A stretch of DNA of 36,010 nucleotides from contig CAOKLQ010000017.1 of assembly GCA_948469315.1 (NCBI GenBank), positions 1-36,010 on the forward strand, given 5' to 3'. The notes below the pieces were generated by a model that worked only from the letters and a program-made list of their open reading frames with translations, ran no database searches and was not told the origin of the DNA. The number at the start of each line of letters is the position of its first letter. Positions within the stretch are counted from its first letter, which is position 1. This stretch comes from an uncultured Clostridium sp. (GTDB lineage: Bacteria; Bacillota; Clostridia; TANB77; CAG-508). Position numbers and translations under genes: made by a program. Positions 17,241 to 25,440 of this stretch are shown in pieces.

Positions 17241-17387
17241 ATAGGAAATTAATTTATATTTGAAAACTCCGTTTTCCAAGGCGTTTATTATAGCAAAAGG
17301 TCATATTGTAGATACACATTCTAACTTAAATTAAATGTTCAATGGATAAATGTCGAACTCATTTTCAAATATAAATTAATTTCCTAT
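17241..17387. repeat. Structured element B: conserved core closed by a perfect 26-bp stem
   Basis: Positions 17241-17266 pair perfectly with 17362-17387 around a 95-nt core that begins CTCCGTTTTCCAA and ends GTCGAACTCA. These edges match element A (4354-4478), while the stem sequence differs completely except for the AAAA/TTTT next to the core. It separates the two TSUP half genes. Type and strand are unknown. Confidence 0.55.
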
Positions 17388-17418
17388 AAAATAGTATAGA
17401 AATAAAAAAGGAGAAAAA

Positions 17419-17797
17419 ATGTTACAAATCTTAACAGGATTAATTTCAGGTATTGTAAGTCGGTCTTGGAATGGGTGGGGGAACTATTTTAATACTTATC
17501 CTTACTTTATTTGGAGGAGTTGAACAACATGTAGCACAAGCAACAAATTTAATATTTTTTATTCCAACATCAATTGCTGCCATTTGGATAAATTATAAAC
17601 AAAAAATTATAGATATAAAATTAGGTTTAATAATTGGCGGAGTTGGAAGTATAGGTGCTATAATAGGTGCTTTAGTTTCAAATAAATTAAATACAAATGT
17701 TTTAAGAAAATGTTTTGGCGTATTTTTAGGAATAATTGCGATTAATGAAATATATAACATAATAAAGGCGAATAAAAAGCAAAAAGATAACACATAA
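17419..17797 (+). CDS. TSUP permease, half-size subunit 2, split by a +1 shift at CGG (17461-17463)
   Basis: From ATG 17419 (AAGGAG upstream) the zero frame gives 14 codons, MLQILTGLISGIVS, the expected TSUP N terminus, and then meets CGG and loses the family sequence. Skipping C17461 continues as GLGMGGGTILILILTLFGG through the normal half-TSUP to the stop at 17795-17797, giving 125 residues. The membrane segments and the GMGGG motif are intact in the +1 frame. Compared with subunit 1 (SGLFAAGGG) the junction SGLGMGGG is one residue short, so a two-base loss from an ancestral sequence is an alternative to a one-base gain. The start has no in-frame substitute with a ribosome binding site. Confidence 0.75.
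17461..17463 (+). other. +1 frameshift site 2: AGT CGG T
   Basis: Zero-frame GTA AGT CGG TCT. The TSUP sequence continues when C17461 is skipped and GGT (Gly) is read. The 9 bases GTAAGTCGG are identical to those at site 1. Confidence 0.65.
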
Positions 17798-17867
17798 TAA
17801 AAACAAAGCTTAAAAGTTACAAAAAATCAAGTAGCTTACAAAAATAATTATAAATGGAGGTATAAAT

Positions 17868-18011
17868 ATGAAACTTATGAAAGGTATTATGATTGGTACA
17901 TTAATTTCTGCTGGAGTTGTTATGATGTATGCAGATGAAATGAATATAAACAAGAAAAAGATAATGAAAAAAGGAAAACAAATGGTAAGAAAAATGGGAA
18001 TGATGTTTTAA
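17868..18011 (+). CDS. Small membrane protein (47 residues), YtxH-like
   Basis: MKLMKGIMIGTLISAGVVMM forms one hydrophobic segment with a GxxxGxxxSAG-like glycine pattern. A basic, methionine-rich tail follows (KKKIMKKGKQMVRKMGMMF). Such one-pass basic proteins are frequent in Clostridia next to YtxH-type genes; the function is unknown. TGGAGG lies 7 nt before ATG 17868. Confidence 0.6.
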   Translation: MKLMKGIMIGTLISAGVVMMYADEMNINKKKIMKKGKQMVRKMGMMF

Positions 18012-18022
18012 AATAAAAATAC

Positions 18023-18047
18023 TCTAGGGACGTGGCATGCTACGTCC
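18023..18047 (+). repeat. Dispersed hairpin repeat variant (TCTAGGGACGT)
   Basis: TCTAGGGACGT and the inverted arm ACGTCC enclose GGCATGCT. It is a variant of the TGTAGGG family and may act as a terminator-like hairpin, with a short T run after it. The rest of the 18048-18228 interval shows only AT-rich sequence. Confidence 0.5.
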
Positions 18048-18228
18048 TTTTGATTCGTTTGTGTGTGTTTTAGGATGTAGCTGCAAGATTTGTACATATT
18101 TATTAATTTGTTTTATTATATGGTTTTTTCTTTTCTAGAAATTATACAAATTTGAAAAATTTAACTAAATAATCTGAAACTAAAAAAGACATAATAGTAA
18201 TATAAAAGCAAAAAGGAGGAAATTTTTC

Positions 18229-19248
18229 ATGAAAAAAATAATTAGTAGTATTACTATTATAGCAATATTTACAGTACTTATTTTTTCTGGTAAAACATAT
18301 GCAGTATCTTTAGATACTATTGATGTACAACTAAGCAAAACAAAAGTAGCACCAGGAGAAGAAGTAAGCTTAAATATTAATTTTGGTCAAAATTTAGGAG
18401 CATATACATTTGATGTTTCTTATGATAATAATCTTTTTGATTATGTATCAGCAGATGGAGGAACTGCTAATAATACAGGCGATAAAATAAGAGTTGTATT
18501 TTTCGATTCAACAGGAGGAACAAATCCACGTACTAATATGAGTGTAAAATTTAAAGCAAAATCAGATATTACAACATCTAATCCGACAGAACTTGCTGTT
18601 ACTGGAAATGGACTTTCTAATGCAGATGCATCTATAACTTTTGATGATATAACAACACCAATAGTAAAAAATTTGACTGTAGAGCCTAACTATGTTGACT
18701 ATACATTAAAATTAGAACCAACAGGACCTATAGTAAAAGAAAAGGAAAATCCAATGACACTTATCTATTCATCTCCAATGGGACGTTATTATGAACATGC
18801 AAGATTAGTTGCAGAGGCTACAACTCCAGCAGGAGCAACAGTTCAGCTTTTAGCAACAGACAATGCAAATTTAGAACATGATATTATTCAAAGTGGTTGG
18901 GGAGATCCTCAAGGATATAAAATAGGAGGAAAAGACGTTTCACAAGTATTACAAACAAGAGCAGTATTTAGCAATTTAGGGGATTATACTATAACTTTAA
19001 AACTAATAGATAGAGATAATAGTGACCAAGTAATTGCTGAGAAAAGTGTACAATTTAAAGTATCTAATAACACTCAAATAACAACACCACCAACTGATAC
19101 ACAAAAACCAGAGGAAACTAATAAAGAGCAAACAACAAACAAGAAGACACCAACAAAATTGCCAAAGACAGGTATTAATATTTATGTTCCAATAGGAATT
19201 GTTCTATTTCTATTAATTGGGGCTTATGTATATTTTAATAAAAAATAG
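18229..19248 (+). CDS. Cohesin-domain surface protein with LPKTG cell-wall anchor
   Basis: This 339-residue secreted protein has a signal peptide (residues 1 to about 25, cut after YA). A cohesin-type beta-sandwich domain follows (about 28-150; DTIDVQLSKTKVAPGEEVSLNINF, then GAYTFDVSYDNNLFDYVS). The second domain (about 155-285) has no family I recognise. After a Thr/Pro/Lys linker comes a canonical wall-sorting signal: LPKTG at 311-315, a membrane segment and NKK. Cohesins bind dockerin domains; a dockerin-bearing glucosaminidase is encoded two genes downstream. A sortase gene follows directly, so wall anchoring of this scaffold by that enzyme is likely. AGGAGG precedes ATG 18229. Confidence 0.85.
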   Translation: MKKIISSITIIAIFTVLIFSGKTYAVSLDTIDVQLSKTKVAPGEEVSLNINFGQNLGAYTFDVSYDNNLFDYVSADGGTANNTGDKIRVVFFDSTGGTNPRTNMSVKFKAKSDITTSNPTELAVTGNGLSNADASITFDDITTPIVKNLTVEPNYVDYTLKLEPTGPIVKEKENPMTLIYSSPMGRYYEHARLVAEATTPAGATVQLLATDNANLEHDIIQSGWGDPQGYKIGGKDVSQVLQTRAVFSNLGDYTITLKLIDRDNSDQVIAEKSVQFKVSNNTQITTPPTDTQKPEETNKEQTTNKKTPTKLPKTGINIYVPIGIVLFLLIGAYVYFNKK

Positions 19249-19253
19249 AAAAT

Positions 19254-19338
19254 AGAGGTCAGAAGTTAGAGGTCACATATAGAAATTTAAAATTTTACAT
19301 TTTAGTTGAAATCTCTAACTTCTAATTTATAGCCTCTA
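19254..19338. repeat. GAAGTTAGAGGTCA-type inverted repeat
   Basis: AGAGGTCAGAAGTTAGAGGT on the left faces ATCTCTAACTTCTAATTTATAGCCTCT on the right around an AT-rich loop. Same motif family as 14069-14218. It lies between the cohesin gene and its sortase. Confidence 0.6.
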
Positions 19339-19363
19339 AACATACATAGGGAGAAATCATGAA

Positions 19364-19990
19364 ATGAAAGTAAGAAACAAATTTATAATTAATACTATTT
19401 TAATATTTACTTTTTTAGCAATTATTATATGGCTTATAATACAAAATTACAAAGATAGAAAGATTTTACAAAAAGAAACAGCTGAATATGAAACTAAAAA
19501 AGTAATTGCACAAGATGTTGTAGAACAAAATAGTATTGTAGAAAAAAATATTAATATACAAAAAGAAAAAGTTATTGAGAAGTACAAAGGCTTTGATGTA
19601 ATTGCTAAATTGGAAATACCACAAATTAATTTAGAAACATATATATTAAAAAATTATTCTGAAAATGCCTTAAAAATATCTGTTACAAAATTTTGGGGAG
19701 CAGACCCAAACCAAATAGGAAACTTTTGTATAGCAGGTCATAATTTCCAAAACAAGAACATGTTTCACAATCTAAAAGACTTAAAAAAAGGTGAAAAGTT
19801 ATATGTTACGGACAATAATATAGGAAAAATAGAATATGAAATTTATGACATATACAAAGTGTATCCAGAAGATGTAAATTGTCTTTCACAACAAACAAAT
19901 GGGAAAAAAGAAACAACATTAATAACATGCACAGCAGATTCAGAAAAAAGAATTATTGTAAAAGCGAGGGAAAAAATAAATGAAAAATAA
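19364..19990 (+). CDS. Sortase (class D-like), intact
   Basis: The 208-residue membrane transpeptidase has one N-terminal membrane segment (about residues 9-29), a linker and the sortase barrel. Catalytic residues are H126 (AGHNF), C189 (TLITCTAD) and R196 (C-x6-R). The TLITC motif and length suggest a class A/D-type enzyme. It lies between a cohesin-LPKTG protein and a dockerin-bearing hydrolase, so it probably anchors the cohesin scaffold. Its frame is uninterrupted, unlike the two other sortases in this window, and it served as alignment reference for them. Its stop overlaps the next gene by 11 nt, indicating translational coupling. Confidence 0.88.
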   Translation: MKVRNKFIINTILIFTFLAIIIWLIIQNYKDRKILQKETAEYETKKVIAQDVVEQNSIVEKNINIQKEKVIEKYKGFDVIAKLEIPQINLETYILKNYSENALKISVTKFWGADPNQIGNFCIAGHNFQNKNMFHNLKDLKKGEKLYVTDNNIGKIEYEIYDIYKVYPEDVNCLSQQTNGKKETTLITCTADSEKRIIVKAREKINEK

Positions 19991-22232
19991 AAAATACATT
20001 TTCATAATAATTTCAATAATATTAATAATATTAGCAATATTATTTTATTCAAAATCATTAGCATCAACAAAACTAGATGGAATAGAAAATTTCCCAGATA
20101 GCTATAGACCATACCTAGAAGAACTTGCAAAGAAACATCCTAATTGGAAGTTTACGGCACTTTATACTAATTTAGATTGGAAATATGCTGTAGATCAAGA
20201 AAATGTATTTGGAAAAAATTTAGTTCCAAAAAACTATTCAGATAATTGGAAAAATACTAAACCTGGAGAATATAATGTAGAAGTAGATAGTGGATGGGTA
20301 GACAGTTCTAGACAAGCTGTTGAGTATTGTATGGATCCAAGAAACTTTTTAAATGAAGTAAGAGTTTTTCAATTTGAAGGATTATCTTATGATTCTAGTA
20401 CAAATAATTTAGATGGAATTGAAAAAATATTATATGGAACAGAGTTTTATAATACAAAAGTTTCTTATTATGATAGTTTTGGAAACACTATTAATATGAA
20501 CGGAAAATACTCAGACCTAATTTTAAGAGGAGCAGTTACCTCCAAGGTAAGCCCATATCACTTAGCATCTCGTATAAAACAAGAGGTAGGACCATTTCTA
20601 ACACATGGTTCAATTAGTGGAACAGTAGATGGATTTAGAGGATTATATAACTTTTATAACATTGGAGCAACAAGTTCAGCTGAGCCAATGGGAGCAATAA
20701 AAAATGGATTATCATATGCAAGAGACGGAAAAGGAGCAAGTCAAGAGACGAAAGATAAGTATCTTATCCCCTGGAATACTAAAGAAAGAGCAATTACAGG
20801 TGGAGCAATTTTTATAGGCTCTAGTTATATAAATGTAGGACAAAATACAATTTACTTACAAAAGTTTGATGTAAATGATGATAGAGGAAATGATTTATTT
20901 TGGCATCAATATATGACAAATGTTTTAGCACCATATAGTGAGTCAAAATCTATTTATAATGGATATTTAAAAACAGGAATATTAGAAACCTCTATGACAT
21001 TTATAATCCCAGTATACGAAAATATGCCAAATATAATGACTCAAAGTCCTAATATTAATTCAAGTGATTTTATATCAGATAACACAAAAGTATTTTGCAG
21101 TGGTACTAATGTAAATATCAGAACAGGTCCTAGTAGCTCTTATGAAATTATAAAGACTGTATCAAATCCAGATAAAATGACAAGAATTGGAAAAGGAAGA
21201 CAATTAGGTGAAAAATGGGATAAAGTAGTATTAGAGAATGGTATAGTAGGCTTTATTCATCAAAATTATGTAACAGAAGTTCCTCAAGTTCAAATAGAAA
21301 AAATAGACATAAGTTTAGATAATAAAACACTTCAAAAAGGAGAAAACAAGCAATTACAAATAACAATATCACCACAAGAAGCAAGTGACCATAAAGTTAT
21401 ATATATATCAAATAATCCACAAGTTGCAACTGTAGATGATAAAGGAGTAATTCGTGGAATTAGCCAAGGAGTAGCGACAATTACAGTAAAATCTGTAGAA
21501 AATGATGTGCAAGCACAAATTGAAATAAATGTATATAGTAAAGTTACAGGAATAACCCTAGACCAAAGTCAAATTTATATGCAAATAGAAGATACCTTTA
21601 AAATTAATGCAAATATAGAGCCAGCAGATGCAAATGATAAAAAGATTATATATACAAGTCAAAATAACAATATTGCAACAATAGATGAAAATGGAATAAT
21701 AACAGCAAAGCAAGAAGGAGATACAATTATAATTGCAAGCTCAAATGAAAATAATAGTATTAAAGTTCAATGTAATTTATCAGTAGTAAGAAAGATGGAA
21801 GATTCAGAAATTCATATAGATAGTAGCTTAAATGTGAATAGTTTAGAAATTAGTGGAATAGACTATAACGAAAATACGGCATCAGATATTTTACAAAAAA
21901 TTACTACACACTTAGATTTAGAAATAGTAAATAATAAAGATAAAATCTTAAAACATACAGATTTAGTAGGTACTGGAAGTAAAATAAGAGTTAAAGAAAA
22001 TGGGAAAATACTAAGGGAGTATAAAATTATAATATATGGAGATGTAAATGGAGATGGAAAAATAGATAGTGTGGATTTACTAGTATTACAAAGACATATA
22101 TTAGAGTTAGAAAAATTAGAGCAAATATATACAAAAGCTGGAAATATTAATAAAAATGGAAAAATACCAACTTCTGTAGACTTATTATTAATCCAAAGGC
22201 ATATTTTAGGATTACAATTAATTGAGCAATGA
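19980..22232 (+). CDS. Secreted glucosaminidase (GH73, LytG-like) with SH3, two BIG2 and a C-terminal dockerin
   Basis: The 750-residue protein has an N-terminal signal/anchor segment (about 5-25). A GH73-type endo-beta-N-acetylglucosaminidase domain follows, with probable catalytic E202 in SRIKQEVGPF and the typical GLYNFYNIGA. Next come a bacterial SH3 domain (about 363-437, NIRTGPSSSYEII), two BIG2 immunoglobulin-like repeats (about 441-605), a small pre-dockerin module and a type I-like dockerin (686-748; GDVNGDGKIDSVDLL, then a second, weaker loop GNINKNGKIPTSVDLL). It should cleave peptidoglycan glycan strands and dock on the neighbouring cohesin proteins. A cellulosome-like dockerin on a wall hydrolase is unusual. 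Confidence 0.88.
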   Translation: MKNKKYIFIIISIILIILAILFYSKSLASTKLDGIENFPDSYRPYLEELAKKHPNWKFTALYTNLDWKYAVDQENVFGKNLVPKNYSDNWKNTKPGEYNVEVDSGWVDSSRQAVEYCMDPRNFLNEVRVFQFEGLSYDSSTNNLDGIEKILYGTEFYNTKVSYYDSFGNTINMNGKYSDLILRGAVTSKVSPYHLASRIKQEVGPFLTHGSISGTVDGFRGLYNFYNIGATSSAEPMGAIKNGLSYARDGKGASQETKDKYLIPWNTKERAITGGAIFIGSSYINVGQNTIYLQKFDVNDDRGNDLFWHQYMTNVLAPYSESKSIYNGYLKTGILETSMTFIIPVYENMPNIMTQSPNINSSDFISDNTKVFCSGTNVNIRTGPSSSYEIIKTVSNPDKMTRIGKGRQLGEKWDKVVLENGIVGFIHQNYVTEVPQVQIEKIDISLDNKTLQKGENKQLQITISPQEASDHKVIYISNNPQVATVDDKGVIRGISQGVATITVKSVENDVQAQIEINVYSKVTGITLDQSQIYMQIEDTFKINANIEPADANDKKIIYTSQNNNIATIDENGIITAKQEGDTIIIASSNENNSIKVQCNLSVVRKMEDSEIHIDSSLNVNSLEISGIDYNENTASDILQKITTHLDLEIVNNKDKILKHTDLVGTGSKIRVKENGKILREYKIIIYGDVNGDGKIDSVDLLVLQRHILELEKLEQIYTKAGNINKNGKIPTSVDLLLIQRHILGLQLIEQ

Positions 22233-22257
22233 TAATCAAAGTGAAAGGATATAAAAT

Positions 22258-23232
22258 ATGAAAAGATTTATTTGTTTATTAGGGATAATTATAGCAATAT
22301 CTAGTTTTAATACTAGTTATTGTGAGTCACAAGGAAATGTTTATTTGGATTCTAATAAAGATAATATAGAAATTAGCAATGAAATAGAAATTACAGTAAA
22401 TCTAGAAAACGCACAAACGGCAGCTTTTACAATCTATTTATATTTTGATGATGATAAATTTGAATATATTTCTGGTCCAGAAAATAGCAATAAAGTAGGA
22501 AATTATGTCATTAACGTTTGGTATGATTTAGATGGAGGAAAAAGTCCAAAACAAGGTATGCTTCAAAAATTTAAGTTTAAAGCAAAAAAAGAGGGACTTG
22601 CAACTTTTAATATTCAAGGACAGTTTTATAATGAGGTAGGACAGTTAATTGACACTAATTTTAAAGAAAAGCAAATTCAAATAGGAACCACTAATATTTT
22701 GCCACAAACTCAAATTCAAGAGCAAGAAGAAAGTGAGGAACAAAATTATCTAAGTGTAGATAATGCTAATCTAGAAATATTAGCTGTGCAAAACGCACTA
22801 TTAAATCCTCCATTTGACACAAATTTAACAAACTATAATGTAGAAATATCTAATAAAACAACAAACTTAAATATTTTTGCAGCTTCTGAAAATGAAAATG
22901 CGATAGTAGAAATAATAGGAAAAGATGATTTAAAAGAAGGGGATAATCTAGTAAAAATAATAGTAACAGCACAAGATGGCAAAACTAAAAAGGTGTATGA
23001 AATAAATGCATACAAAAGAAATGCACAAGAAGAAGAAAACTATATAAGGCAACAAGAAGAAAATAAAGAAAAATTAGAGCAAATATATGAAGCACAAAGA
23101 ACATCAAATGAAAAAACTGATACTACCCAAAAAAATAAAACTAAAATAATATATGTTTTGATAACAGCAATAGTTATAATGGGGATATCAGTAGCGATAT
23201 ACTATAAAAAAGGAAAGCAAAACAAAAATTAA
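22258..23232 (+). CDS. Membrane-anchored cohesin protein with cadherin-like domain
   Basis: The 324-residue protein has a signal peptide (about 1-21) and a cohesin domain (about 25-145; NVYLDSNKDNIEISNEIEITVNLENAQ, FTIYLYFDDDKFEYIS). After an acidic linker comes a cadherin-like beta-sandwich of the PF12733 type (about 160-258; LSVDNANLEILAVQNALLNP, ending VYEINAYKRN). A charged coiled stretch and a C-terminal membrane segment (about 294-315) with a basic tail complete it. It lacks LPxTG, so it is held by the membrane, a second docking place beside the wall-anchored cohesin. AAAGGAT precedes ATG 22258. It ends cluster 1; no terminator was seen before the convergent rusA gene. Confidence 0.8.
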   Translation: MKRFICLLGIIIAISSFNTSYCESQGNVYLDSNKDNIEISNEIEITVNLENAQTAAFTIYLYFDDDKFEYISGPENSNKVGNYVINVWYDLDGGKSPKQGMLQKFKFKAKKEGLATFNIQGQFYNEVGQLIDTNFKEKQIQIGTTNILPQTQIQEQEESEEQNYLSVDNANLEILAVQNALLNPPFDTNLTNYNVEISNKTTNLNIFAASENENAIVEIIGKDDLKEGDNLVKIIVTAQDGKTKKVYEINAYKRNAQEEENYIRQQEENKEKLEQIYEAQRTSNEKTDTTQKNKTKIIYVLITAIVIMGISVAIYYKKGKQNKN

Positions 23233-23236
23233 CAAC

Positions 23237-23647
23237 CTAATATTCCTCAACTCTAATTATAACCTTCTCTTGAGAACCGTAGACTTTTTCTACTTCCAAT
23301 TTAGTAATTTGGTTATCGTCTTTAAAAGCAATTTTATTTAGTGCATCTAAAACAATTTTAACTATATTATCTATGTCAGGTTTTTTTGTTGGACTTATGC
23401 TATTTTGTAGCATTGGTCCTAAATTTTTTTTACTTGTATTTTTTGGAATAGGAAAACAAGCACAAATTTTAACAAAAACTCTACCTTCAAATGTGACATA
23501 TTTAGGATATTTAATAATAAAGTACTGCTGGATTAGTTGTTCATAATCTTTTGTTTCTTGAGGGGTATAAGCCCTTAATGTGTAAGTATTAACTTTAGGT
23601 CTTGCTTTACCTCTAATTTTTCCTGGAACTTCAAATTCGTAAAACAT
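23237..23647 (-). CDS. rusA: RusA-family Holliday junction resolvase
   Basis: The 136-residue protein (MFYEFEVPGKIRGKARPKV...) ends with the RusA signature KPDIDNIVKIVLDALNKIAFKDDNQI. Its aspartates form the metal-dependent active site that cuts four-way junctions. RusA is often phage-derived, but no other phage gene is nearby, so this looks like a lone domesticated copy. ATG 23647 is chosen because GGAGG lies 6 nt upstream on the minus strand; the four extra codons upstream would start at TTG inside that site. Confidence 0.9.
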   Translation of the reverse strand: MFYEFEVPGKIRGKARPKVNTYTLRAYTPQETKDYEQLIQQYFIIKYPKYVTFEGRVFVKICACFPIPKNTSKKNLGPMLQNSISPTKKPDIDNIVKIVLDALNKIAFKDDNQITKLEVEKVYGSQEKVIIRVEEY

Positions 23648-23677
23648 AATTTCCTCCAAGTATTAAATACTTTTGTT

Positions 23678-23705
23678 ATTATAACATAAGTAGATATAAA
23701 AGCAA
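23678..23705 (-). promoter_or_regulatory. Promoter of rusA
   Basis: On the minus strand TTGCTT (23700-23705) and a perfect TATAAT (23678-23683) are 16 nt apart, about 30 nt before the start codon. Confidence 0.5.
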
Positions 23706-23787
23706 ATTTAAAAATATGAATATTTTACAAAATAAAAATTAAATGATAATATAGATTAATAAAAATTAAATAAGTTAAGGAGAAAAG

Positions 23788-24753
23788 ATGATTATAAATT
23801 GTTTATTAATACTAATAGGATTTGTATTATTAATAAAAGGAGCAGATTTTTTAGTAGAAGGCTCAAGTGGAATTGCTAAAAAATTTCATATACCAGAAAT
23901 AATAATAGGACTTACAATAGTTTCGATAGGAACATCAATGCCAGAACTTTTCGTAAGTATAACATCTGCTATAAAAGGATATGAAGATATGGCATTAGGG
24001 AATGTTATAGGAAGCAATTTATGTAATTTATTACTAATATTAGGATTATCTGCAACAATAAGACCGATAATATTTAAAAAAGAAACAAAGTTAATAGAAA
24101 TACCAATGTGTTTGGGTATAACTGTTTTATTTATGATTTTATGTAATATAGGAAATGATATATCAAAACTAGATTCTATAATTTTAATAGCTCTATTTAT
24201 ATGTTTTATACTATATACTATAGTTATGGCAAAAAAAGGAAATCAGTTTGATAAAATAAAAGAACCTATGGTAGAAATAAAACAAAATGATAAAAAACAA
24301 AGAAAAACAATTTTAAATTTACTATATATTATTATAGGAATTATAGGATTAAAAATAGGAGGAGACTTTGTAGTAAATAATTCTGAGACAATTGCAAACC
24401 ATTTTAATATAAGCCAAAAAATAATAAGTTTAACAATAATAGCAATAGGAACGAGCCTCCCAGAACTTGTAACAAGTGTTACAGCAGCAATAAAGGGTGA
24501 GAGTGATATAGCAATAGGAAATATAATAGGTTCAAATATATTTAATATTTTACTAATAATAGGAGTATCAGCATTTATAAATCCAATAACTTATAATACA
24601 TCTTATAATTTGCAAATGATAATACTAATAATTTCAACAATTGTACTTGCATTATTTCCATACACAGATAAAAAAGATGAAATGACAACATCAAATGGAA
24701 TAGCATATCTAATGTTATATGCACTATACATGGTAATATTATTTATAAAATAA
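23788..24753 (+). CDS. Na+/Ca2+ antiporter, CaCA superfamily (YrbG-like)
   Basis: The 321-residue integral membrane protein has about ten hydrophobic segments in two inverted halves. Each half contains an alpha-repeat: GTSMPELFVSITSAIKGYED...GNVIGSN (about 52-85) and GTSLPELVTSVTAAIKGESD...GNIIGSN (about 222-255). The glutamates of these repeats bind the cation in this family. The loop between the halves is short and lysine-rich. It probably exports Ca2+ in exchange for Na+ or H+; the ion cannot be fixed from sequence. AAGGAG precedes ATG 23788. The next gene starts 14 nt after its stop. Confidence 0.9.
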   Translation: MIINCLLILIGFVLLIKGADFLVEGSSGIAKKFHIPEIIIGLTIVSIGTSMPELFVSITSAIKGYEDMALGNVIGSNLCNLLLILGLSATIRPIIFKKETKLIEIPMCLGITVLFMILCNIGNDISKLDSIILIALFICFILYTIVMAKKGNQFDKIKEPMVEIKQNDKKQRKTILNLLYIIIGIIGLKIGGDFVVNNSETIANHFNISQKIISLTIIAIGTSLPELVTSVTAAIKGESDIAIGNIIGSNIFNILLIIGVSAFINPITYNTSYNLQMIILIISTIVLALFPYTDKKDEMTTSNGIAYLMLYALYMVILFIK

Positions 24754-24767
24754 ACGGGGTAAAAAAT

Positions 24768-25403
24768 ATGATAAAAAGGATAATATTTGATTTAGATGAT
24801 ACAATAATCAAATGGGAAGAAAAATATTGGGATAGTATTGAAAAAGCACTTATTTCAAATAATATAAAATATAGTAAAAATGATATACAAGATATAAGAA
24901 ATGGATTTGATAATTTTGAATCTGAATATGATAAATATATAAAGGAAAGCTTATTAGAATGTATAAATAAATATACAAAATTAAATTTAAATATGAATTT
25001 TTTAGAAAGTGGTCTAGAAGAATTTTCAAAATGTACGCCTAAAAATTTAGATGAAAGTATGATAGAAACTTTAGAATACTTATATAAAAAATATGAACTA
25101 GTAATTTTAACAAATTGGTTTAAAGAGCCACAAGAAAAAAGATTACAAGTAGTAAATATAAGAAAATATTTTAAACAAATATACACACCACAGAAGTTTT
25201 TAATGAAGCCAAATAAAGAAGCTTTTTTAATAGCATCTGAAAATAAAATAGATGAATGTATAATGGTAGGAGATAGTTTGAATTGTGACATAAAAGGAGC
25301 TTTAAATGTGGGCATGAAAGCAATTTATTTAAGTGAAGATAAGCAAGAAAGCAAAGATTATATAACAATAAATAATTTTAACAAATTAAAAGAAATATTG
25401 TAG
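24768..25403 (+). CDS. HAD-superfamily phosphatase (YjjG/pyrophosphatase-like)
   Basis: The 211-residue cytosolic hydrolase has motif I FDLDDT (nucleophile and acid aspartates), motif II LTNW, motif III lysine in KPNKEAF and motif IV VGDSLNCDIKGA, plus a helical C1 cap. This arrangement fits HAD subfamily IA, which includes nucleotide and sugar-phosphate phosphatases such as YjjG. The substrate is unknown. Its stop codon TAG is part of a TGTAGGG repeat, so the repeat fixes the end of this protein. The genes at 23788, 24768 and 25441 are closely spaced and probably cotranscribed. Confidence 0.85.
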   Translation: MIKRIIFDLDDTIIKWEEKYWDSIEKALISNNIKYSKNDIQDIRNGFDNFESEYDKYIKESLLECINKYTKLNLNMNFLESGLEEFSKCTPKNLDESMIETLEYLYKKYELVILTNWFKEPQEKRLQVVNIRKYFKQIYTPQKFLMKPNKEAFLIASENKIDECIMVGDSLNCDIKGALNVGMKAIYLSEDKQESKDYITINNFNKLKEIL

Positions 25404-25424
25404 GGGCAAGCTTTATGTTTGCCC
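25399..25424 (+). repeat. TGTAGGG hairpin repeat providing the HAD stop codon
   Basis: TGTAGGGGCAAGC and inverted arm GTTTGCCC enclose TTTAT. The TAG at 25401-25403 terminates the HAD gene. The RBS of trmB follows the repeat directly. Confidence 0.75.
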
Positions 25425-25440
25425 AAAGGAGAAGAAGTAA

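Noticed and set aside
23237..23647. Prophage remnant around rusA
   Set aside because: Only rusA suggests phage origin. The neighbours are ordinary chromosomal genes, and no integrase, terminase or structural gene was seen.
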